DNA from: Fragum whitleyi
Lineage: Eukaryota > Mollusca > Bivalvia > Cardiida > Cardiidae
Direction of reading: 5' to 3'
DNA: 64,000 nucleotides
Assembly (NCBI GenBank): GCA_948146395.1
Contig: OX411557.1
Span: forward strand, 36,062,077-36,126,076
The notes under the pieces are model-generated. The model saw only the letters and a program-made list of their open reading frames with translations. It searched no databases and was not told the origin of the DNA. Shown in pieces: positions 44,835 through 56,700 of this stretch. Position numbers and translations under genes: made by a program. The stretch's first letter is position 1, and the number at the start of each line of letters is the position of its first letter.

Positions 44835-44993
44835 ATAATTGACTCATTGAGATTCCATAATTTCTTCAAGTTATTCAGAGTAGCAATAGATCATGAAAAT
44901 ATAGTTGTAGCAAAAACATTCCAGTGCTTTCAGTACTTTGGTTTTTATACAATTTTGCTATCTTTTTTTTAATTTAGCATGACAGGGGCTAAT
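44650..44993. mobile_element. TTAA MITE copy enlarged by poly-T
   Basis: CCATTGTAATGCTGAACCCA to TTTAGCATGACAGGGGCTAA; about 90 bp longer than the family because of a T run of nearly 40 bases at 44790-44828 and neighbouring sequence. Confidence 0.65.
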
Positions 44994-46116
44994 AGGAAAT
45001 ACAAAGCTATATCTATATCCCATAACCACAAACACAGGTCTATGATCGGTTTTATTTATTAAATTTTTTATTATTATTAAAATTATCAAAATCTATTTAG
45101 TCATATCACTGGATAAAAGGTGCTCTGTGTATAGTGGTGTTTTCTGCCAGGTACACTTAGTTTACAAACAAACAGCACTTTCATGGATTTCTGTAATTTA
45201 AGTGTATTTGTCAGGAAAATTGATGGTTATCTGAAAGACCAAACAGAAGAAAATAATACATGAATGCCCCTGAAACGGCTTTTTTTTAAAAAGAATTTAG
45301 ACACTTGACCTTGTCACATTACCTTGACCTTGGTACCAGCAATATATGCATATCACTGGGAACATCATGTAAACATTGTATCTTGAAAAGGATTGAAGTA
45401 ACTGGCAATTTTAAGTTTTTTGGGTAAGTTTTGCAGACACACAGACCAACAGGCAGAATGACAACAGTAAAACAATATGCCCAAAATCTTAACAATGCAG
45501 AGGCATGTTTTAGTAAACTTTTAGTAAACGAAAATATTAATCATGAGTCAAAATCACAAATCATACCTGGTGTTTTCTATCATTGTTAGATTCTGCATTG
45601 CAATATCTCATTGGAATCCTCTTTAGAAGACGATTCCAATGAGAAGATGCATGACAGAATTCCATATTTAGTTACTACTGTAGATGCAACTTTAATTTTT
45701 GACTTACGCAAAAAATGATCGTAAGATGTTTAGTAAAACGGGCCCCTTGGGCATAAAAATTACAAATACTGTTGCGGATCCAGGATTTCTGTCAAGGGGA
45801 TCCAAACATATAAATAGGAAGGAAGGGGAGTTCACTTTTCTAGTATTACATGATTTTGATCAAATTTTCCCATAAAACAAATTTAAGCTACAGAGGGGGT
45901 TTGCTTGAACCCCCAATCCCAATTGTATCTTCCGCTGAAATATACAAGAAGTACAGATCAAATATTTATTATTAGTTCCATTTACATTGTGTATTTATTC
46001 TACTTAATATTAAACATTCTATAGAAGTTTTATAGATTTATAGATTTTGTACTGTGTGCCTTATTAGAAGTGGCAAACACCCAAACCATAAAGATGACAA
46101 TGCCTAAAATTTTTCA
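44994..46116. other. No gene seen; pearl relic and hairpin
   Basis: 45265-45505 is a pearl relic (GACACACAGACCAACAGGC). CTCATTGGAATC/GATTCCAATGAG hairpin at 45607-45642, related to 55252-55302. 45646-45750 repeats 9603-9705. Confidence 0.45.
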
Positions 46117-47684
46117 AACAAGAGCCGTCAGAGACGGATTTTGCTCCCCGAATAAGGCATTGTCACAGAAACAAAAGCCATGTTGGACATGGACATCCCC
46201 CGCGAAGAAAGCTTGATAGTAAACTGAAGCCTAATAGATAAAAGATTCTTTTGTACTGTCAAAGATTTGCCTCCTATAAAATCAAAGTAATAAAAATAAC
46301 AAAGGGCAATAACTCCAAAATTATGCAAGCAAGAGTTGTAGTTCAGGTGTATTGCACTTCTCCTTCATGAGATCTATGCACCCATAAAGATTCAAGTTGA
46401 TAGCTACTTTACTTTAGGAGATATGCGCCAGACAAAATCTAAGTATCAAAAATAACAAAGGGCAATAACTCCAAAATTATGCAAGCAAGAGTTGTAGTTC
46501 TTGTGCATAGCACTTCTCCTCCATGAGAACTATCCACCCATAAAGTTTGAAATTGATAGCTGTTATTCTTTAGGAGATATGCTCCGGACATAATCTAAGT
46601 ATCAAAAATAACAAGGGGCAATAACTCCAAAATTATGCAAGCAAGAGTTGTAGTTCTTGTGCACTGCACGTGTCCTCCATAAGATCTATGCATTCATAAA
46701 GTTTCAAGTTGATAGCTATCATACTTTAGGAGATATGCTCTGTGGTCAGATTGCAAGGACTCAAATAAGGTGTTATCTTATACAGCAAACATAAAGGTAA
46801 CAAACATTAAACCTCCTTTTTGCATGACATATTTTTAGACACAAATTTCAAATAGTTTATGGTAAAGGGCATCTGATTGGCTACTGAAATGTGAAAATTC
46901 ATCAAATTCTGAGCATAAGACTAGGAGAAATGAAAGAATAACTGTATTTTACACGCTAGCGTAAAGGTAACAAACATTTAGCCCCCTTTTTCCATAATAT
47001 GTTTTTTTTACGTTAATTTCAAATTGTTTATAGTAAAGGGCATCTGATTTGCTACTCAAATATGAAATTTCACTAAATTCTGACAGTTAGATTAGGAGAA
47101 ATTAGGGAAAAACTGTTTTTTACCCTAAGTCCCCTTTTCCCGTGACGAGGCCTCAAATCCAAAAACCATCACAGATGCATCAACACTATATCATAGGAAG
47201 TTCACATGGTAAGTTTCATTTGATTTGGCCCAAGGGTTATAGAGAAATAGGTGGGGATGGACGGACGGACTGACGGAATAACTATTTTACATGCTAACGT
47301 AAAGGTAACAAACATTTAGCCCCCTTTTTCCATGATAAATTTTTTTTTATGTTAATTTCAAATTGTTTATAGTAAAGGCATCTGATTTGCTACTCAAATA
47401 TGAAATTTCACTAAATTCTGACAGTTACACTAGGAGAAATTTGGGAAAAACTGTTTTTTTAGGGAGTTCATATGGTAAGTTTCATTTGATTTGGCCCAAG
47501 GGTTATGGAGAAATAGGTGGGGACGGACGGACGGAAGGAAGGACGGACGGAATTACGGATGGATGGACGGATGGACAGACAAAGCGGCGGCTATATGCTC
47601 TCCCTTTGGGGACGGACAGAATTACGGACGGCCGGACGGACAGACGAAGCGGTGGCTATATGCTCTCCCTTCGGGGAGCATAAT
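46117..47684 (+). mobile_element. Composite pearl-like element abutting ALDH exon 13
   Basis: Left end AACAAGAGCCGTCAGAGACG then TTGCTCCCCGAA; right end TTCGGGGAGCATAA. A second pearl-like unit (46160-46745) with a 155 bp core (AACAAAGGGC at 46298, 46454, 46609) is nested inside. GGACGGACGG tracts lie at 47258, 47520 and 47625. Confidence 0.75.
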
Positions 47685-47712
47685 AAAGCTATAGAATAAA
47701 GTATTTTCTTAC

Positions 47713-47752
47713 CGTTTTCACCTCTGTGTATTCATGCAAGGCATATTCTCCT
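47713..47752 (-). CDS. ALDH: ALDH exon 13 (last recognised exon)
   Basis: Acceptor TTAATAG; encodes [13 protein letters not shown] after completing Leu469. Two readings are possible. If GTAAGA at 47712-47707 is a donor, a further small exon with about ten residues remains unfound. If it is not used, the frame runs on for VRKYFIL to TAG at 47689-47691, giving 489 aa. In vertebrates this exon is terminal, which favours read-through, but the tail does not resemble the usual VTVK...QKNS. A pearl-like element begins immediately beyond. Confidence 0.82.
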
Positions 47753-50700
47753 CTATTAAAGTGAAAAAAGAGAAATACATGTTTATGCTTTTTTACAATC
47801 AATACCAAAAGTTGTATATTTATTCATCACTACATGAATGATTTTTTCATTTTTTATAGTGCCTTGTGATGTAAAGGGTGTATGTGAAATTTGTATTGAT
47901 TTGTAAAACAGGTAACAGTTCTACATTTATCATGCAATGAAGCCTGTATTGACCAAATATTACCTATCTGATAACATAACAAGTTATCAGACAGCCATAT
48001 TTAGAAACAATTTGCACAAACTTTCACAAAAATTTCTTGTATATTTAAAGGTTTATTTTGATTAAACACTGAAAAATAATTGCATGATCAATAGAATAAC
48101 ATGTAAGTGTCTTAGAATTTAAATATTTTCTGGTCTCAGCTGCGAGAAATTATCATGATGAGGCAAAGCCTGGTCATGATAAATTCTCCCAACCTCGACT
48201 AGATAACAGTGATATTTTAAGATACTAACATGTTATTCTCTGTATATACTGGTCAGCAAAAGTGACAAATGTCTTATGAAATAAATGTTGATTAAGTTTT
48301 AGAAAGATCTATGAGCTATTCAGTGCCCGGCATGGTAAGGGACTGGTAAACTCTTGTCATCCTGAACTTGTAGTATTCCTACTTGGCACGAGGTATAAAC
48401 AAAGACCAGCCTTCAAATATAATGTAACAGAAATTTGTTTAAATCCTTTCTCCCTTTTTTTTTTAAATTTTAGACTGTTCCAAAATGACTGACATTACAG
48501 ACAACAATGAAAAGTGAAAATTGAAAGGAAGCCATGGTTACTATGTGATTAATGTGAATAAAATATGGGAAATGGAGAAGTTGCTTGGCTACAGCAATTT
48601 CTTCTTTTTCCAAAATATTTTCTTAAGAATAAAATCACAGAGATATAAAATCCTAGATCTGCCCAGAAAAGATTTAACAAATCTGTTATCTGGTAATGAG
48701 CACATGATATACATATATAATACATACTTATTGTTTTGAATGATAAAAAAATTCTAACAATGTTTGGAGAATTGATAATTGTCAAGGCTCTGCCGGGAAA
48801 ATTATGAATTCTCACAAACGAGTTAGATATTTTTTCATACTCTACACCTAGTATGTATCATATTTATCTTAAAACCTCTATTTGTCTTCTTTTGTCAATG
48901 TTTCTAACTGAAATGCTAGTTTCTAAAAATAACCTTATAATGACATTGCTCTCAAAATAACTATTTGACATCATAAAAAATATCATATGGGATGTTATCA
49001 CACGTATATTTGTATAGTTATAAGATAAACGAATAAGAAAACCACTCACAGTTCTCTCCCATGTCCAGACATCTTGTAACCTCCAAATGGTGTTTGAGAT
49101 TTCACAATATCATAGCAGTTCACCCTGAAGAAATAGAAAATGTACTTCTTTCATTCAGCAAAATACAAACTATCTTCTGGTCCATCTTGCCCTCAATAAA
49201 GTCTGAGTGGAATTATTTGTCAAAATGGTATTGAGGGAATTCAGATGCATACTCCTAATTAAGATTAATTCTACTATTGTAATGAAAATACTTTTTGATT
49301 TTTGGACAGGTTTATAATAAATGAATGCTAATAAAAAAGGAGCTTTTTGTACCAAGAATTTACCAAATACAATATATTGTCATAAATGATGTCAGGGCTA
49401 GTGTTTGACCCCTAAACCAGGGTTTTGACCCTTAAAAATCTGAAAATGTCTTATTTTGACCCTTATAAATTTCTCCCAAGAGGGTCATTTTGACCCCCAT
49501 GAGAGAAAACTCTGAGGGTCAAAACTGTGTGTTATACTGCACATTTTCAATGAATGATCTTACCTTAAGTTAGGGAATTAATTGCTCACGAAAAAAAGAA
49601 AAGGTGAATTGACTCTCTAAATTACAAAATTTTACTCATAATTTGCCATTTTTGTTGTTTTGACCCCTTTAAAAACAGTTTTGACCCCAGAATTTCATGG
49701 GTAAGAAATCATTGACTCTTTTATTTCAAACACTAACACAAGCCCTGATGTATTTATATAGGTTTTACGTAATCTGCGTTAACTTAATTCCTAAGTCTAA
49801 CAGGAATTTTAAATGACCATGTTTGAAATCAGAGAGACCATTCTATATCAACAAATTTGGGATAGGTGAATATCAATTAACTTACCATACACTACCTGCT
49901 TCCAGATTCTGTGATACTTTCAGTGCTTTGTTTATGTCCTTTGTCATCACTCCGGCAGCTAGACCATAATGTGTGTTGTTAGCACGCTCTATGACATCAT
50001 CAAGATCCTTGAACTTTATGATGGATTGTACAGGACCAAATATCTGTAAAATATATATATTTTTTGAATGAAGTCCTAATTCCTTATTTTGGAGACCCAA
50101 TATATATAATTAAGATATCTGAATAGCTCACTGGAAAAGTTAAAAATAAATAATATGTATAGTTAAAATCCCTTTATCTCTAACTATAGTTAACGCTTAT
50201 AACATTTTTCATTTAACACAAAATCAGGGGGGGGGGGGGGGTTTATTGTTGAACATTTTGAATATATTTCTAAAGCATTTATATTAGATATAAGCTCACA
50301 AGTATATCTGCTCCCTTAAATTGCATCTTAACAAAATTGTGATACATCTGACCTACACCTTGATACCTCACATACATGTACTAGTATTAGTTGTAATTGG
50401 TACTATAATTATGTGAACTTTTTTAAATAGAAAATTATTCTTACTTCTATTAAGTGTGTTAGCTATTATAAGAATTTCCATATCCTAGCTACATAATCAG
50501 GGTTGTTCCCACTTCGTCTAATCCCATTTGGTCTAAAAGTCTATTTCCCATTTTGTCTAAAACCAATATTTGGATAAATTCCCATTTGGTCTAAAAGATC
50601 ATTAACTCATTTGTATAAATAATTATGCCTTATAATATGTTTATTATACATTTTCTCATATTATATTGAAAAAAAAAGAGTTAAACTTTATGATTTAATG

Positions 50701-53700
50701 CCTAAATAATATAAAAGATTTGGATAATGCTCTATGTATTTTCTGATATGAAATTATCTTAACCATTTTTATTTACATTTTTTTATCATTTTGAAGAAAA
50801 ATAAGTCAACAATTAAAAAGAATATTCATTTATTGAAAAATAATTTTGCAAGTGTGTGTTGGGGGGGGGGTGTTGTATATAACACTCTTATGACATTAAC
50901 ACCTCTGTGACACTCATAGCATGTCAAAAACAATTTGTAGACGAAATGGGAAATTGATACATAAGGCGTCAAAAAGTTTTAGACCAAATGGGAATTTTTG
51001 GTCTAAATCAATATTCTTATAGTGTAGACGAAATGGGATTAGACAAAGTGGGAATAAACCCATAATCATTCCAATCAAATATGCTAAATTTTCCGTGGGC
51101 GAACAAAACCTAGTAACTCCAGCTTATTCAAGCTGAAGTTTCTAGGTGTTGTTCATCCATCAACCATATCTGCCTTGTCGGGGTACTGCTGATTGAAATC
51201 CCTCAACTTTTTTCTTTGAGTCTTCAGAATAGACAGAGTACCCTTTGGTAAGTATGCTTCATCAAGACAAACAATAACATGCAGGAGCACTCTCTACTGC
51301 TGTAACATGGCACTTCTCATGGAGTCATAACAATGAATAAGAAGGTTACAATTCAAGGTACCTCTTCTCTGGCAATTCTCATGTCATCTTTGACATCACT
51401 GAAGACTGTTGGCTTCACAAAGTATCCTTTGTCCCCAAATCTTTCCCCTCCGCACTGTAGAGTGGCCCCTTCTTTCTTCCCACTCTCAATCATTTCCATG
51501 ACCTTATTATATTGATCTTTATCAACCTGTGAAGATGAAATATCACAAAAATTAAACACTTCGGGTTTAAGTTTATATCAATTTATTTTAGTTTGATAGC
51601 AACAAAAGCTTATGTTAGATAGAATTGCTTACGAACACTCAATCCACAGGTTTTCATGTCCCTAAGAAAGGCAGTGGTGTAAACCCATTCATGACCCATT
51701 GCTAATTCTAAAGCTTGGGTGACTGTGAATGGCAAGTGAATGTTTGGCCCTTGAACAGATCAAGCCAAGGGTGGGGCTCAAACCCATTAGGCACATCACT
51801 TGGAACTTTCCATAAACTGGACAGTAACTCTGATGTAAGTGTAGTAAATTTGGGTCAATTTTTAGGTTATTTGATTTCTAGTGGTACTTTGGTCATCAAT
51901 ATGCTTGAAGAAAAAATATTCTTGATGTCTATTCCTTAAAATCTCTAAGGGTTCCTGATTGGCTGAAACCAGGTACATTAAGGTCACAAGTTGATCACCT
52001 ATACCACTTGGCAAATGGGCAGTTAACTATTAAGGCTATTTTCAGTAAAATGAGAGCATCACGTCAGGGGGTCAGCGCAATACTATTGTGAGTGCCTATA
52101 TTTTTATAGGCACTTACAATAGTATTGCACAGACCCCAGGATGTGCAGATGCTAAAGTTCACCTTCATTGCTTGAAAGTGAAACATTCATGATTCTAAGT
52201 TAAACCATATTGATTGTCCAACGAAAACTGCTGTGGTGCATACAAAGGCTGAATTTAAGATTTGACCTATGACCTTTCAGATAGCACATCTATCAATCAT
52301 AGAATATTTTTGCCAAATTGTTGTATAACCCAGCCAAATATGTTGAAACAATAGCTTTGCAGAGTGGCACATATCCATAGCTCTGTGCAAAACAGTTGTA
52401 ACTCCCTTTAAACATATAGGGAGTTACAGCCGTTTTGTTCTGAGCCATTGAATATTATGTGCCCAAAGGGGCTTATCAGTAAGCTTTGCTTATCAGTAAT
52501 CTAAGTTTGAATGATAGCTTAAGATTTTTTTTCAATAATAGGATATTAGCACCTGAACAAAACAATTTGCAGTAACAAAATTTCCAAAAAAGTGGATATT
52601 CTTAAAGGGAAAAAGGTTTACCAATTGAAATTGTAAAAGGAGTTCAGCATACAAGAAACAGGACATCATTTTTGATATCATATTAAAACCCTGCTTTTAG
52701 AATATCAAATCTTACCAAAGGTCCATGCATAGTAATACCATCAAAAGGATCCCCAATGATTCTATTTTTAGCTATTTCTGCACTGATCTTGACAAACTCG
52801 TCGTAGATGGATTCCTCGACGTATGTCCTGGACCCTGCACAACAATTCTGTCCATGGTTAGCCATAATTCCTTCATGGGCCCACATTGCAGCCTGCTCAA
52901 CTGTGTCAATATAAAATAAATATTACACATCCTTTCAGGAAAAATAGAATTTTATTGACTAAACTGTCTGGACGGGTCGATATAGCATCTAAAAGCACAG
53001 AACAGAACAGCCCATAAAATTCTATGTTGCCAAAATAAAGCTATATAATAATTTGTTATATCAAACAGATTCTGAATCAGATGTCAATAAGATACTAAGA
53101 AATCTGTAAGTTATAGATCTATAACTACTCACAAGGATTTCTAATATTTTGATTATTTACAATGTTCCACACCAAGCTTCATACAAGTTAGAATTATCGG
53201 TGAAATGAGATATCCTCACAAACCAGGCCAGGGCTCTTAAATGCCGTGCCAAAATTATACAAGTCTGCCTCCTTCTGCCATACAGGAAGTCTGGAGAGTT
53301 TTCACTCTCAGACAAAAAGATTTCTTTAAATGGTTTGACTTTATACATACCATCAGCGTCCCCTAATACAATAAATGGACTCTTCCCTCCTAGCTCTAGT
53401 GACACTCTCTTTAAGTTACTCTTGGCTGCTGCCTCCATGACAAGCTTACCAACCTGTTTGCAAATAGAGGCTTAAATACAATAAAACTTGTTTTAAGTGA
53501 CCACTTACAGGACCACAAAAAAGTGGTTGTTAAAGAAAATGACCGTTTTATACACATTTTGTTTACTACCAATAAGTAACATACCTTTTAATTGAATATG
53601 CATATGATTGCGAAATTCTCAATAATCCTATGTTGTTAAAACTCAAAAGAATCTTCTCATTTGTCTCATTGAGACAATTCTGGTGAGTTTCATCAACATA

Positions 53701-56700
53701 AAGTTCATTTTCAAAATTTTTTAATCCAACAATACCTACTTTTTAAGATATTTTGATTCAAAGAAGGGAATATTGAAAACAGTCGCTTAATGAAAATGGT
53801 CTCTTAATAGATGTGGTCGCTTGAGCAATATTGACTGTAGTATAGTTATTAGAAACATGTTTATTTCAATTTAGAAACATTTGCAGAGACCCTCAAAATG
53901 CTTTAATGCCTTCATGCTTCCCACTTCTGTATTTAACCATTTTCAGGGTCTCTGCAAATGTTAATGCCCTCAAAAACATGAATTAATCCTATGATGTCCC
54001 ATCATTCAGTTATTCTTATCTCAATATATCTCAATATATTCTTTATCCCATTATTCAGAGCATTCCCAACCGCAATAGTCGAAGAATTAGTGCACCACTA
54101 TTGTAAATGCCCATAAATATATAGGCACTTACAATACTTGAGCCTTGACCAATCCAAATTACCCCATGGCTCAAAATTATTCTTACCATATTAAGTAATT
54201 GCCCAAATATTTTGATTTATGTTTACCTCTGAGGCTCAGTTGATCAAGGATAGGCTAGTTTAATTCCATCCACGTGTTCACAGAAAGCCTAAATTAATGT
54301 GTCTCATTATCTAAAGTCATTCTTACCCATGAAGTAATTTGCCAATCCTTTAGAGGCATGCTTACCTCAGTTGATTCAGTGAAGGCCACTTTATTAACAT
54401 AAATTTTGTACACTTATGGATACATACAGCTCTACTTGCCTTAGATAAGAAATAATGTCCCATCATTCAAAGTTACCCCAAATAAGTAATTGTCCCTTCA
54501 TTTAGATTGATGTTTACCTCAGTAGATCCAGTAAAGGCTACTTTATTTACATCCATGTGTTCACTGATGGCTGCCCCAGCTGTTGGTCCATATCCTGGTA
54601 CTACATTCACTACACCAGGAGGGAAACCAGCCTGTAGAATTTAAACCCACATAATGAAATCTAGATACTTTGAGAAATTATTGTTTGAAATGCTTCTTTA
54701 TCCACAATATTTATAATGCATACAAAATCAGGGAAATCAAGTCCCTGCACTGATTAGGAAAGTATTCAAATGAGGTGAATAAATATTACTGTTATATTTC
54801 ATGTTCATTTTACATTTTTGCCTAGGAATACATGTTATACTAAATATTTGCTAAGTTTTTCTTGAACATCAATATTTGTACATTAAGAAAGTTACCTCTT
54901 TCAGTAGATAGCACACATAAAGGGCTGTAAGTGGGGTTTGTTCTGCTGGTTTCACTATTACTGTATTCCCACAAGCTAGAGCTGGGCCCAGTTTCCAGAC
55001 CATCATGGGTAAAGGATAGTTCCACTGAAAAAAAATGTGCAACATTTTTCTGTACTTTCACAACAACAATTATTACCTCTATCCTTGTTTGATGAAAAGG
55101 TCATATTGAGTGATTAGCACAAAACTATTGTAAGTGCAAATAGATGTATATGCACTTTTAATAGTTTTGTGCTGACTCCTAAATACAGAGGTACAGATAA
55201 GAGGGGGTAAAGCCAGTCTAAAATATTTTTTTCTCAATGAAAACATGTTTTGCTGGTACTCATTGGAATTGTCTTGGTGAGACGATTCCAATGAGTACCA
55301 GCAACACAGGGTTTGTGCTATAAATAGAAAAATAATTTTATCCTAAATCCTAAATACTCCTCTATCTGTAGCTCTGTAAATATGAGATTTTTTATCTTGA
55401 TCTTCACCAGTTGGCTATTCAAATAAAAGCACAGTTTTAAAATCAATTAAAGGATTTTTTTATACTAAATCAGTTCTCTCCAGTGCTTCTTGTTGTTTTT
55501 TTTAATCCTTTTCATGCTGAATCTGGAAAATTCCTGCCTTGACAGGACCTATAGACATACATCAGCCTGCACATATGTGCAGTTTGATCTTTGTCTATAC
55601 CACCTGGGTTTCCTTTTGTGAAACCTGGAAAGCTTAAACTTCTAATTTTCAAAATGAATACCAAATTACATATAGTGCATCCAGTGCTTTGAGCACTTTG
55701 ATTTTGTTGCAATTTTTTCAATATTTTTCACTCGGCATGACAAGAGTTAAAATTCTCTAACAATTCAGAAAAGGAATTCAAATGGAAGTCTCCAAAATTT
55801 AGGCCTTTGAAGTGGGTTTTCTAAGTAAACAAGAGCACCGCCTATGGGTGCCTACGCTCGGTTGTCAAGTGCTGGATGGTGGGAAAAAATCTAAGTCGAA
55901 AAAGGGGCATAATTTGCACAAAATGCATCTAGAGTTATACCCCTTGATAGTACAGGTTGCTCTTTTGATGGTGAACATGTGTGTCAAGTTTCAAGTGAAT
56001 GCCTTCAAAAGAACCAGAGATATAACAAAATGTCAAAGTTTTTGCACGACCACGACAACGACCACGACAACAACGACAAAAACAACGACGACACGGAGGC
56101 TATAGCAATACCTCGGGGTTTTCTCCGAAAACAGCCGAGCTAAAAATGTAGGGGTGCTTTTATTAGGGAGGGTGCTATTATTATAGGAAATACGGTACCT
56201 TTAATTTTAAAGAATAGAACTCTGTCTACAACTTAATTTCTTTGTATGTATGGGGATTAACACCACTTTCAACATTAAAGCAGTTATATTGAAGTGACTG
56301 GTGCATCTACGTATGTTTTTTCTGTCTTTTCTCACACCAGTAACACCACAATATTTCATCCAAGCCATCTGCTGTTTATCTAACTTGAACAAACTACTTA
56401 TCATTCACCTATACACATGTCACAACAACCTTTTTTTTTCCAAATGTCAGATATAAGATTGCCAACCAAGGGGTCAAACTCAAGATACCAGAGTAGATAG
56501 CCGAATGCATTACTTATTGAGTTACCTGGGCTTGGCTGTACAATTTTGACCATCAATACTGCATCAGATTTAAAGATAATAGCAGGTATAATTCTGGCTC
56601 AGAATAGCATGTGCAAGAATATCTCATTTAGCTAAAATTAATAAGAAATTAATAATTTTTGGTGAGAAATTTTAACAAATCAATGGCTCAGTGCTCAACA

